From the NCBI RefSeq assembly GCF_001949145.1, contig NW_019091440.1, forward strand, positions 943,954 through 1,005,227: a stretch of 61,274 nucleotides of DNA. The letters are read 5' to 3'. Source of the DNA: Acanthaster planci. Taxonomy: Eukaryota > Echinodermata > Asteroidea > Valvatida > Acanthasteridae. The notes beneath the pieces are model-generated. The model saw nothing but the letters and a program-made list of their open reading frames with translations. It did not search any database and was not told where the DNA came from. Position numbers and translations under genes: made by a program. This document shows positions 36,315 to 49,200 of this stretch, piece after piece; positions within the stretch are counted from its first letter, which is position 1, and each line of letters opens with the position of its first letter.

Positions 36315-38454
36315 TCATGCAGAAAATCACCTGTGTGTGCGCGTGAGTGCAGACCAAAACATATGCCGATGCCCCCAGCACCGTGATTGGCTCGACAACT
36401 GTCGACTACAGTCGAGCATCTGCATAATCTAGGATTTTATTGCACAGTGAAGGCTGCACACACAGCTCCAATACAGTGATTGGTTGGTTTTAGTCACATG
36501 CTTTTATAGGCAACTGTACAAAGAAGCTACCAATGACGGCACCGAACTCTCAGATATGTAATTTTGTTTCAATCATTCAAAACAACTCATTGTTTTTTCT
36601 TAATGACAAGACACCTGCACGGGATAAGCTCCGATGTTTTACCACGGGACAGGTGACTAGGTGTTTAACCCAAGTGAAAATTAATCACCAGCGCTTCTGC
36701 TTCTGCTGGCTACTGTACAATCGCCAAAATTCTGGCTGTCCCGTACATTGTTGACCTTTGTTGGTCCTGTTCTGCCATGCATGGAACGCTTTTAATGTAC
36801 ATGTACACACGAAGGCTTTGTGTGGTACGTCAGGAATTGGTTAATATTTGGTGGAATCGATTGTGTTTAAACCGTCAATGGTTCCTGTGTTTCTTTTTTA
36901 CAATTTTGGTAGTCGGCGACCCATTGGAGTTTGAAATCTTGTACTTTCTCTAAATGTAGTTTGTTGGGAAACGCAAAGCGGTCTTTTCCTCGTGAAGTCA
37001 GGTTGTCTGTGTTCTTACTATGTTTTGTACGATTACTGAATTGCTGATGTATATAATCTGACGTCGGTAATGATGATGTATTAAAAATGTGTGGAGTTTT
37101 GTTAGTGACTTTTGTTTCTTTTGCTGGTAATTCTTTCACACTTGTGTTTCTCTTCAGCCATTTTGAATAGGAGCCAAAGCTGTTCTATCCAAATGCAATT
37201 ACAACGAGTAAGTTTCAGTTGAGAAGGCAGGTTAAACATACTTACGCGACTTGAGTAGTAGATTTCAACTCAAGATATTTCTATCGCTAACGGAAAAAGA
37301 GGGCGGCATTTTTAATTAATTTGCTTTCTGCGGTTGGACGCGCGCTCCTGAGGAAGCTGCTCCTGAGATAACGACTCGGCGGCTACTTTTCTCCCGGGCT
37401 TGCATGCGATGCCAGTTGGAGCCATGTTACTTGGACAGGATTATAGTAAACAAGGCGAAGATAGCCCCTTCCAATTAGGACTCTGAGAGTTTTTAAAAGG
37501 ATGGATTCCAGGAGCAAGGTCCAAAATGGCCGTGGGGTGAAAATAGCCTTGCTTTACTTGAGTAGCATTCCCAGTACTCAGCGTGAGTAGAGACTGACCA
37601 ATTGTCAGAGGTTGTTTCTTGTAATATGCTCAATCAATTATCTACGCTTTTGTGGTTGCCTTCATGTAGCTATGAAATCTCCATTTGGACTAATGTAGGA
37701 TTTCATTATTTAAGATTCTCTTTTTTTTGCTAAACGAAGTGTTGCTTCCAAACAGTCATTCAATTGAAAGTCATTCCAAACCGATGTACGTGCATGGTTT
37801 CGCTGCTGTTTATCTGGTTTCCGATTATTTGTCATAAAAACTGATCAAAAGTGCCCATAAAAAGTTTTAGGGCAAATCAACAAAATAATGCGATCAAGTG
37901 ATCGGTCCTTAATTTTAAGGCAATGTTTCTGTGCTAACATACCTCAAACACTCTTTGCATTGACGAGTCAAACCGCGCATTCAGCCCTCTGTTTTTCGTC
38001 TTCTTAATTAATTAACCCTAGTAAGTAGCATGAAAACAGGGGCTAATTAGCCAAAATTAATCAGCAAATGTTAATGTCACTTCGCGAAAACGTCCTGGTC
38101 CTGGTCGGTGTATAATAATCACAGGGAGGTGATCGTGTCTTTACGCGCGCACAACTGTGAACGTAACAAAGCTAACGTCACTTCGTGAAAACGAAAATCC
38201 CAGTTGACCTACTTTTCAGCCATTTCCTTGCAATACATTTTGCACATGTTCAAAGGACGTTAAGCGTTGCGTCTCTTTCTGAAAATGCAAAATGCTGTTT
38301 TCACGATGTTTGCCTTCAGCAACATTTAATAATGTAACTAACATTAATGATGTTTGGTTTGTGGGATGTCAAGTGGTCAAGCACGATACTGTAAAAGAGA
38401 ATATCGAGAAAAAAATGGAAATCGACAAAAATCATTTTTGGACATTGGCGTCAC

Positions 38455-38540
38455 TTCGTGAGAACAGTAACAAATATAAAACTCCCGACCAACACGGCTC
38501 TTTTCAACCGATGGGGGAGTGCATCTGCTCGATCGAGACC
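38455..38540 (-). repeat. Dispersed repeat (CACCGGTTGAAAAGAGC family), copy 2
   Basis: Reverse orientation: cccgaccaacacggctcttt then caaccgatgggggagtgcat. Related to 15090-15165 and 43645-43725. Confidence 0.55.
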
Positions 38541-38789
38541 AAGGCCACTCTCTTTTACCAAAAGGGCCAAACATGGTGACGCTCTTGGGTGACTAGACAA
38601 GCCATTGTCGTAAGTGTTGGGTTGTTGCCTGGAGCTACTTAAGTGTAGCTACAATAAATGTTTCTTCTAAAACAATTTTCTGCAACTTTGTACTTTTCTT
38701 ATACATATGAAAACTCTCACACATTCCTATTTGGTTAAATGCATTGAAAAGTGCCCACTTTTGAACAATCAAAATTATCTATGTTTTCC

Positions 38790-39110
38790 CTGACAACTGA
38801 GGGCGCTGTTGCTTTGAAGTCATCTTGGGAAGACATGGTTCCCTGTGTAAGTATTTCTGTTCAAATCGTGAAGCCAGAATTTTTGTACTGAAAAGAATTT
38901 CTGAGAGGGGAATTGATGATTTCGTTTTGCCATTCACATAAACAGCAGTCAGCAAAGAAAAGAAAACGTAATCCAGGCAAACCTACAAAAACTCTGTTCA
39001 AACCAATACACTGAGGCTTCTTCCTGAGATGACATCACAGTATTGCTCATGAAAATGAAAATACTCATTAGCATAACAACTCCCAAAAGCATTAAAATAC
39101 CCTTTGAAAC
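38790..39110 (+). repeat. Dispersed repeat, spacer copy of the 28.8-kb family
   Basis: gacaactgagggcgctgttg ... aagaatttctgagaggggaa ... attgctcatgaaaatgaaaa; collinear with 28795-29130. Confidence 0.6.
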
Positions 39111-39134
39111 AGTGAAACCAAAGTTGAAAATAGG

Positions 39135-39250
39135 TTTACTGATGGTGTGGTGTGTGATCCTGTTCCCAAAACAGCGTTCTTGAGTCGTGTTCCCACCGTT
39201 CGAGCGCGAGAACAAAAAACCCGTGTCAAGAACAGGCCGCCCGAACTCGA
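39135..39250 (+). repeat. Dispersed repeat paired with 44815-44935
   Basis: tgatcctgttcccaaaacag, gagtcgtgttcccac, ttcgagcgcgagaacaa and gaacaggccgcccgaactcg match 44815-44935 in reverse. Not part of the mirror arms, so an independent repeat. Similar peptides in both are by-products. Confidence 0.65.
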
Positions 39251-40157
39251 CCACTGTGTCAGATGGAAGGGTACAGTGGTTCGATCCCCAGTTGGTGTGG
39301 TTGCATGTCGTAAATGTCCATTGGCAGGGTGTAAAACACTGACCTCCGTCTGTCCGTGTTTTAAGTCGTGTGTTTGTCAATAGAGGGCGTTGTTCAATGG
39401 GCATGGGAATTTCGGCTCAGGGTGCATTCCACCAAATGGTTGTATATCTGCGCGCAAGGTCATTAATATTTTGTGATCCCACGGGGTCTTTACAATAAGA
39501 CAGGCCATAATCAGGAGGCATCATAAAAATATTTCTATAAATCCCGAATTTGGGACTGATAGTTTCCATTTCAGAGAATTTCTTTCACAACAGCCCCCAA
39601 ATTGCGGGCCTATTTTGGATAGAGGTGGGCGGCTACATTCAGAAATGAGCGCTTAGTTTTACTGCTGTTTGGGGGGTATCTTCCTTGAAAGGCGAATAAA
39701 AAAAAGGATTTTCTTGGCTAACCCCCATGAAATTGAAACGAAAAGTGATCTTCTGGCTATAATCTTGAGTTGCCAGTAAAAAAAAAGTGGCCAACCTCTT
39801 AACGAGAGTCAACAGGCGGTGCTATTTCGGTCCAATTTTGCACCGTATTTTTGTAGGCGCGTATTTGGTATAGTGCAACCCTCACACTTTAGAAGTCGCC
39901 ATATTTTTGGTTTCAATGCACACGTAATACCAAAGTCCTAAGTGAAATTCATTCCGGGAAATTATTTATTTGATTCATCTTGTTAATTCATAACTGCTTA
40001 AAGTCAATTTCTATACATTTGTGTACTTTTTGAGGACAGATGAAATTGTTGTCTGGTAATCTTTCAATTTTTTTTTCAATTTCAATGAACCAATCATCCA
40101 ACTACTGAAGTCAGTTGACTCAAGTTGTTTAATTAAGAAGAAAGTAATCCGTGCGAA

Positions 40158-40372
40158 CTCTGCCAGTCATAGACTAATCCGCGGAGACGCCATAACTGCG
40201 GTGGCACCGCACTCACACGCGCATTCTTCAGCTTGACGCGCGCGTGCATTTTGGCAAATCACGACATCCTATTGGTCAAAGAGGCATGTAACGCGCGCGT
40301 ACCACCTGTGCACGAGCTTTGGGCCACCGCAGTAATGGCTTCTATTCCTGGTTGTGGAATTACACTATAGAC
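40158..40372 (-). repeat. Dispersed CGCG-rich repeat, copy 2
   Basis: Reverse-orientation partner of 14483-14698 (see that entry). Confidence 0.75.
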
Positions 40373-43246
40373 GAAAAAGCATGTCACAGCTGAACTGCTT
40401 TCCCACGAGTGCATTGTACATGAGTATTCGTCTACACACGCGTACACAGGTGTGTTGCTATTTTGTATCGAAATTTTAGGAACTTCAGAAATTGTTAAGT
40501 GAAAGTGTGCATTACATTGAGAATTTTTAGCAGTCAGGACGGGGTCGCTCCGTAATATTACAACATTGAAAATTGGAGGCTGGAGAGCAGAAACCAGAGA
40601 AGGCTGACATCACTCTTTAAAAACTGTGGTGTAAATTTAACACCCTCAGTATCCATATAGGGCACGTCCAGTCCGATTTTGTCCTATACAAAGAAGGGTG
40701 CTTATCTGACACAAATATTTTGGCGGTGCATCCTTCAGTGGTGGCGCCATTCAAATTGACCGTGTAAACCTGTAATTTTTGGCCGTTTCTGCAAATAGGC
40801 CTGCTTAACTTTAGATGTGGCTTTCGCGTGTTAGTGACATAGGCCTATGTACAGGGTCTCGTTTGTACCTTGAGCACAAGAGAATATCTAATGGCAAACC
40901 TAGAGAGTGAAATCACACAGTGTACGAATGATCAATTGTAACAAGCGCCCGCAACTGCGGCATGAAAAACAGCGATGAAGGAAATATATTCATGCAAACA
41001 CAATTTCCGTACGTTTCCAGCTCATACTCCTAAGTTGATGACTTGCTTTTATGACTACAACATGCGGTGAAAACGGGTGCAGAAATTCTCCTAAAGTTGA
41101 AGTAAAATTGATGACTTTCTTTCGGACTGTTGGCCATTAAACAGCGATGAGCCACCAAAAGCAAAATAAACAAAAAATAGAAATAGGTAAATCTTTGCAC
41201 AAAAACAACTTTGGCAAGTTATGAGCAATTCGTTGGCCTCTCCATTTCTCTAAGAAAGTAATTATGATTAGTCTGTGCGACATCTAACCGCGGTCGTCAA
41301 TGAGTGGTGGACATGTTTCAAGTCTGACAAATTTTTGGCGATTTTTAAGTATAATGTTGAGCTTCTCTTTAATGGGGTGACTCATGAGAAAGATGACGCC
41401 CATAACCTGCAAGCAATACCAAGTTACAATACCGTGTAAGTGGTTGGGGGGGGATCTCAATACTCGTTCTAAGAGGACCAAAGAGAGAGCGCGGAATATG
41501 TGATTTGACCCATCAATGTAAACACTATTTCAGGTATGATAGCACAAAGACGTTACCTTGAAATTAAGGAGCGAACACTTGATCGCATTTGTTGATTTAC
41601 CCTCTCACTTTTTATGGGCAATGTTGACCAGTTTGTATAACAAATGATCGGAAACCAGATGAACAGCAGTGAAACCATGCACGTGCATCGGTCTGGAGTG
41701 ACTTTCAATTGAATGACTGTTTGGAAGCCACCCTTTTTTGGCAAAAAAAAGAGAATCTTAAATAATGAAATCCCACATCAGTCCAAACGAAGATTTCATA
41801 GCTACATGAAGGCAAACACAAATGCGCAGTTAATTGATTGAGGATTTTACAACAAACCACCTATAACTGACAATTGGTCTCATCTCACGCTAGAGTACTT
41901 TGTTTACCGCATGGCTATTTTGGACCTTGGTCCTGGAATCATCCATTTAAACACTCTCAGAGTCCTGATTGGACATATGCCAGTTTCGCCTTGTTTACTG
42001 TAATCGTGTCCAAGTAACATGGCTCCAGCCGGCAGTAACGTGCAAGCCCGGGGAAAAGTAGCCGCAGAATCGTTATCTAGCGGCTTCCTCGGGAGTGCAC
42101 GTCTAACCACAGAAAGCAAATTAAAAATGCCGCCCTCTTTTTCCGTTAGTGACAGAAGAACTTTGAGTTGAAATTTAATATCCAACTGGCGTAAGTATGT
42201 TTATGCTGCCTTGTTGGCTGACACTTGTTTGTTATAATTGCATTTGGATAGAACAGCTTTGGCTCCTATTCAAAATGGCTGGAGAGAAAATGAAGAGAAA
42301 CACAAGTGAGAAAGAATTACCAGCAAAAGAAACAAAAGTAACCAACAAAACTCCACACTTTTTTAATACATCATCATTACCGACGTCAGATTATATACAT
42401 CAGCAATTCAGTAATCGTACAAAACATGGTAAAACACAGACAACCTGATTTCTCAAGGAAAAGACCGCTTTGCGGTTCCCTACAAACTACATTTAGAGAA
42501 AGTACAAGATTTCAACCTCCAATGGGTCACCGACTACCAAAATTGTAAAAAAAAAAAGTAAAGAAAAAAAAATTAAAAAGGAACCATCGCTCGTTTGAAC
42601 ACAGTCAATTCCACCAAATATTAACCGAGTCCTGACGTACCCAACAAAGTCTTCGTGTGTGCATTTAAAGCGTTCCATGGCAGAAGTGCTGGTGATTAAT
42701 TTAACTTACGATTAAATACCTAGTCACTTGTCCCGTATTAAAACACCGGAGCTTATCCAGTGCAAGTATCTGGTCATTGAGGGAAAAATGTGTTGTTTTG
42801 AATGATTGAAACAAAATTACATATCTGAGAGTTCGGTGCTGTCATTGATAGTTTCTTTGTACTGTTGCCTATAAAACATGTGACTAAAACCAACCAATCA
42901 CTGAATTGGAGCTGTGTGTGCAGCCTTCACGGTGCAATAAAATCCTAGATTATTCAGATGCTCGACTGTAGTCGACAGTTGTCGAACCAATCACGGTGCT
43001 GGGGGCATCAGAATACCTTCTGGTCTGCACTCAAGCGCACACAAAGAGGTGGCTTTCTGGATGATTCACTGCTCGTTGTGAAAATGATCAAAAACCATGC
43101 GCCTGGCATGGGATGGAGAATTCATACTCAACCCACACCGGACTCGAATAAATTGGAAGCACGTTGTGTCCCGACCAATTCACGACGGTTCCAAATTCTC
43201 TTACATACTGGGCAGTCGGTACACACCATCGGTGCGAAAAATGCCT

Positions 43247-46200
43247 CTACGAGGTGAAGACCCAGGCAGACACCAACATGGCGACTGCGGCCAGCAGGTT
43301 AAAGGTCACCGAGGATGCGCTGTTGCAGAGGTTGCCATTGCAACAGTACTGGCAAGAGGTGATCTCCGCAACGGTGCCGCAGTCGTTCAAGCAATTGTCT
43401 ACGGTCACGTTGGAACACTCGCGGACATAACCTTCAATCTCGCCGATTTTAGAGTAGATTTTCTGAAGATAAGACAATGGGGCAGGAAATGAGAAAAATA
43501 CAAAGGCAATGTCTAACATACAGGGGGCGCCCTCTGTCACTCTCGGTCCCACAAATTAAACGTTGGGGTCCAAGCCATGATTTGGTAGGAGACACACACT
43601 CAGCGTGCAAATTATCAAGCTCTCTTCTTTCGTGGATGAAAACTATCCACCTCAGAAGCACCCCCTCACCGGTTGAACAGAACCACATTGGTTGGTTGTG
43701 TTTATTTCGTTGGTAGCAATGTTTCTGCTTGAGGCTTTCATTGGTCCCCCTTTTCTTTTTCCTTCATTGAAAATAGCAATATTTTCAGGTGTTCTTTGGC
43801 CTGCAAAGACAGTTGCGCTGCAAAACGTTGTCGAGACGCGCAGCGCTAAGTAGCATGGCAAGAATCAATCTCCAGTTTCTTGGTTTTTGTTAATGTTGGC
43901 GGTTTTTTCCGGGGGGTGGGGTGTCTATTTTCTGAGTAATCAGAATAAAACTGGTATTATTTGCTATCGGTGTCACTGCTTTGTTATTAGTTACTCACCA
44001 CGCATTGTCCATTGCAGGTTTGAATGGACGCTTGAGCCGCCGCGTTCTCCTCGTCAAACGGGTCGTTACACCACGTGTTGAAAGCAGGGGAGGTGGAACC
44101 AGTGCAGGCGTAGCATCGAACAGCGTACGATCCAGCTGGTAACACACAATATCATGAATATGCATGAGTAAAATGGCAGTGGTTAACAAAAATGACAGTT
44201 TGTGAGTGCAACGGCAAGAATTATTTTGCGAAGTGAAAGATAAAAGGTTCTTTTCAATGAGGCAAAGCCGAGTGAAAAGGAATGTTAATTTCGTCTGTTT
44301 TGTTTAATGCAGGTTTGTTTTCGTTTGAAATAATGTAACAGTTAACATGGAAAATGTATAACATAGAAAAAATTTATGTCCCAAAAGTCGATGGGTTGTA
44401 GATGTAGTAAGTCTGGACCGGTGCACCATTTCAAAGCAAAGACTGGATAAGGCTTCACTATACAAATGTCAAAAGGGTCAAAAAGACCCTGCAAGCACGT
44501 TATATCGGGCATGCGCCCTTGAAAGCCGAACCGGCCTACAGTCCTGGCTAATTGGCATCCTTTCTCCCTGGACACACCGTGCCCTCTTGTGAAATCCATA
44601 ACAGCAAAGCTGTGTAGGCTCAATACTAGAGTGTTGGCCCAGTTTTGCATCTTAAAGACCTCTTGCCCACACCCCCTCTGCCATTACCTGAACATTTATG
44701 AATTTTTACCAGAGGGAGCGAGGCCAACTCAAAATTGTCACGTTGCCAACATATGCGTAGTCCAGTAAAAAAAAGTGTGACCAGTCGACGAAATGCCGTA
44801 AACGGTCCCTGAAACAGGTCGGGTTCGGGCGGCCTGTTCTTGACGTGGGTTTCTTGTTCTCGCGCTCGAACAGCGGGAACACGACTCAAGAGCACTGTTC
44901 TCGGAACAGGATCCCACACCACCTCCTCGTCAGGGTTTGACAGGAACACACGGAAAAACCCGTGAGATTTAGGTGTTTGAACAGCTGCAAAAAGTAGAGA
45001 GATGGACCAAGCCGCCCGAACTGTTTCTTAAAGAGCGCCCTTCTAGTCGGAATGCGCCCTCTCTCACAAGTTTCTTTTAACCTGTGGTACTATTGGAATG
45101 CAGCGCTTCTTAGAAGATTTTACTGTTGATTTTGTAGTGGTTATGTAATTATTGCATATTTAGAATTCTACTGATGGGGTGGGGCAAGTTATTTGATTCA
45201 TCCGACTACATAAAGTGCATCCTTCCGAGTAGCGTTTGCTTTTCCTGCCTTTCGTCTGGTGAGATGCTACACGATGTATTTGCTTGTCACGCCTCCGTCA
45301 CGTTGCTGCACGTATAGTCCATGGGTACGGTGTACAAGTTCTGTATGTGAAGTCAACCCACATTGACTGTGCTCTCATTTCGTGGGTTAGCCATTTGCTT
45401 TGGGCTTAGTCCCGACATTTCTGTACTTTGTAGTAGTTCGGAATTGGAATTCGATTCCAGTATGGCATGATGGCAGTGGACTCACGGTGAGCATACTTCC
45501 TTTGACTTTTTCCTTTAATAAAGGAAGCTTGAGTATAGACCGAATACTTAGACAATGCGTTATTTAGATTTGGCACTGTTTTGTAGGCACATTATTGATG
45601 CATATCCTCTTCAACCTTTCTTTGCTTGGGGTAATTCTTTTAGAACCATCTATGCCTGTACTTGTTCAGAGATATCATCTTGAACATTGGACACTTACAA
45701 AAATGTGTGTTCATCTACATTTATTTAGCTAATAAATTTAATCTGCATTGGTTACTTGTGGTGTTATTATATGCAATGTTCGATTTTGATTACATTGACA
45801 GACCTACGTGACCTAGCCCTCTGGACTTTGCAGTATGTATGTAGATCATCCCATATCATATCACCTCATGCTTGAAGCAGCACTCCCATAACATCTTGAG
45901 TAAGTTACTAAGGTTGGGTTGTTTAGTGTCATTTACCAAATATTAAAGGCTATCTGACGCTTCTCTACCTCATTTCTGGTGAAAATGATCAAGACCCGTG
46001 GATGAAATAAGGAATATAAACCACAAATCTGAAATGTAGAGTGTAGCTGATTTAATTTAACCATTTTTACTTGTGTGTATTTGTAACTGAATCTATTTAT
46101 GGTGGGCCACTGATGTAAATGTGTTTTCATCTTAATTTACTTCATCCTCGTAGTGCCTGTCGTGTTTTGTTTTTTATTTGTGTGTTTTGAGTTAAATATT

Positions 46201-49200
46201 TCTGACTTATTCAAATTAATAATCAAATGTAATATCCTGATTTCTAATTTAATTAAAACAGTAGCTATTTTTTTGTAAATCGGTGGTTTTTCTGGAGATT
46301 TATTGGTCCCTGTTTCCTCCAATATTTTGGGTTTTCCACTATCCCCCTCTTTCTTAAATTAGACTATCGATGCTAATGTAAAGTGGACACAAATTCCATG
46401 CACGGCAGGGTGTTTTGGCCACCAGAGCTGGAGCTAGTGTGGTAATTCCACCCACGCACGCGCATGCATGCTTGCATTGAGAGTTTACCTCGAAAATCTA
46501 CACATTTACCCCATTCCTTTCCAAGAGGGTGGCATTTTCACTTCTTTTAATAGCTGTGAGATTTTTTGAACTCGGTGAATTAGTGTTTTGCTTGTGTGTA
46601 CTGACGGCCTGCCACCGTTTTACCAGCCATTGTTGGGCAAAAATACAAGTGAGACGGGAAAATACAAAAGCTAAGAAACCCACAAACAACTTCGAATGAC
46701 GGGTTTTGTTACATTATACAATCATCACCAGCCAGACCGCCAGATCACCAGGCTTACATTTCACAGTTCCCAGTCAAGCACGTATTGACCCGCCGTAAGC
46801 GATCTCATTAACTTCATGCATTAATGCTGTCCTTCAGAAAATCATTATTATTTCGTCTGAGCGTTTTGCACAAACGCTACCATGGTTAGGCGAAAGTAAA
46901 TTTATGTTGGAGCCACAGAGTTATTTTCCACTGAAGAAAACCTATGAAAGTCAAACTTTTTGGAGGCTGATTTCGCCGCATAGAAAAAATAACGTCATTA
47001 TTCACTCATTAATTGTAGCTGAAGTACTTATAAACGCGCAATCGGTTGTCGAAGCGACACATTTTCTCCAATAACACTTGGTCTTTCTCTGTATTTTTGA
47101 CTAACCATAAGGCACCAGGCGTATCTAGATATTTAGATATTTATTAGTAAAGCGAGTCCGACTGCAAGTTTTATTTGTCCTTCGAGCAAGGGTGTCAAGA
47201 GAAGCTCTCAAACCCACACTGTAAAATACTATCGGGAAATCTACAATATTGCTCTGTATTTCACAACAGCTGTTCACTGTCAACGCATTTCCACGGTAAA
47301 CTAACGTATTTGCCTTGATTTCGATTTGCATGTTGACTCGAACGGGACCCTGTTTACTTTCTTTAATTTTCCATTTTTCATTCTTTATACACGAACATTT
47401 GACGATATTTTGAGACAATCTCAGTACTTTGTGCAGTTTTGCAAACAAATACCACCCTTTGTCTGATAAGACAGAGAATACACATTGTACATGGAAACTA
47501 AAATATCTGATTACTAAACATGGTTACATGGGGGGGGGCACATAACGCAACCTGGCGTACAGCTATGTTTTCCCAGATGCTTGGCCTTGTATTTACAGTC
47601 ATACAGTTATATTGTACATAACACATGTACATCGAATTAACTGCTTCCCCATTGCACTTGGAGACCCCTAAAAGTCACGTCATCTGTACTCAATGAAAAC
47701 AAGAGCATGGGTTTCCATTGACTCATAGCGGGCCATGCAGCTGTCTACGTCACCCTAATAGATCATGTCAACGCTTCCCGGAACGATGACGTCATTGTGA
47801 GTGCACTGTTGTATTTCGTGGCTAGAAGCAACTGTCGAACAGGCTCGCGACTCGTGCATGGCACAGAAGAAGGCGGCCTAGTCCTTACACATTCGATTGA
47901 ATTGGACAAAACTGACATTGAGACTCCGATCCACAAAACTTGACACCTACGGTGGAAAAGGGAAAGGACAGATATTCCAAAGCAAAATCCAAAACCCACG
48001 AGTAGTAATGCTGGTGGAAATTTTGAACAAGCAACTTCGCGCGTCTACCTTGGACAGTCCACCCAATCCTATTGGTCCGGAGGTGATCACGTGTGCATTT
48101 CTAGGCCCAAAACAATAGGTTTGCCTCCGATTACATGCCTCTCAAAACAGGGTTGTAGGTCAGAATTTTATTAGGGGGGATTTTTTTTATGCTAATTCAA
48201 TGGCACGAATGGGGACGAAAGCTACCAAAGTTTCCTCCGAATGATAAAAACTTGCCTTTATTTATGTAACAATTTCTACAGTTGACATTTCTTAAGAATT
48301 ATTGACAAATTACACCACTAAGCATAACGCTAGTTGGGTAATCACGACGGCAAATTCGCCAACAACGTCCATGTATTGCGTGGTAAGCGTCCATGGTGCA
48401 TCTAGATGGGCGGGCACAATAAACCTTGAGCCGCGGCAGGAAATTTTGTGGAAGCACACTCGCTTCAAGTACGACTAAAACAACCTCAAATCTAACTCAT
48501 GAACGTGAGAAATAAACACGGACAAGGGACTAAGTTCTGTGAATTAACTTCCCAGAATTCTTCTTGCCACATCGATGTTCTTTCGACGTGCAGCTGTAGG
48601 GTTGTGTGCGTGTGTGAGGCCGGAGTAATGTACCGACACCATTAGTATAGACTGGTTACCACATTTCCATCCTGCGTTCTTTACATGGGCGCGGCGTGGC
48701 GGGAACCAGCGTGGTGTTGCTGGTAATTAATTGAGCTTGGAGCACGTGTTTCACCGCTGCGACAGCAAAACACGAAGGGAATTCGAACGGGTTTCCTTTC
48801 AACAGTTGCAAATGTAGGCAGGAAAACGTTAAATGAAAACGTTTTCACGGGGAAAAAGGTTGTTAGGAGGTGATGTGTAAAGACAGAAAAGACGAAAGTT
48901 TTTTGTTATTTTTATAAATTGCCAATAAAAATATAAGGTCGGCACCGAGAAATTAGGGAGGTTCGGGAAACCGGAAGTAGAGGTTTTGTTCGGCCTTAAC
49001 AGATATTATTAGGTAAAAGCTCAACAAGTCAATCGTTTCACCAGTCTCATATGAAATTTGTTTCTTGTGATAAAAACTCTAACCACCACATAATTACACA
49101 TGACAGCCATGCGTCACTGTCGCGTAAACTTCACTCTGGACCGAGTTCCCACTGTCGCAGAGGTGAAATTGATTTTCCCGTCTTAATGATTTTTCACATC

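Larger units (their letters stand above)
23235..37960 (+). repeat. Left arm of a giant imperfect inverted duplication
   Basis: About 14.7 kb whose reverse complement is found at 41520-54835. Matching landmarks whose left and right positions add up to about 78.1-79.3 kb: 23240/54830, 23860/54350, Ly6 exon 1 24500/53708, 26650/51720, 27060/51390, 28800-29060/49590-49850, 31300/47290, 32080/46510, exon 2 34103/44135, exon 3 36056/43247, 37100/42330, 37800/41690. The drift of the sum shows indels. The arms differ by frequent substitutions and insertions, so they are not a recent assembly artefact. Confidence 0.85.
37961..41519. other. Spacer between the palindrome arms
   Basis: About 3.5 kb not matched between arms. 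No gene seen. It holds dispersed repeats: 38455-38540, 38790-39110, 39135-39250 and 40158-40372. A palindrome-like word near 40629 (gtggtgtaaatttaacacc) is also present. Confidence 0.6.

Noticed and set aside
36867-42448. Similar peptides (KELPAKETKVTNKTPH type) at 36867-37139 (-) and 42197-42448 (+)
   Set aside because: They are mirror images of the palindrome arms. The plus copy breaks soon after, and no start context, splice sites or domain supports a gene. Worth a protein search but not called.
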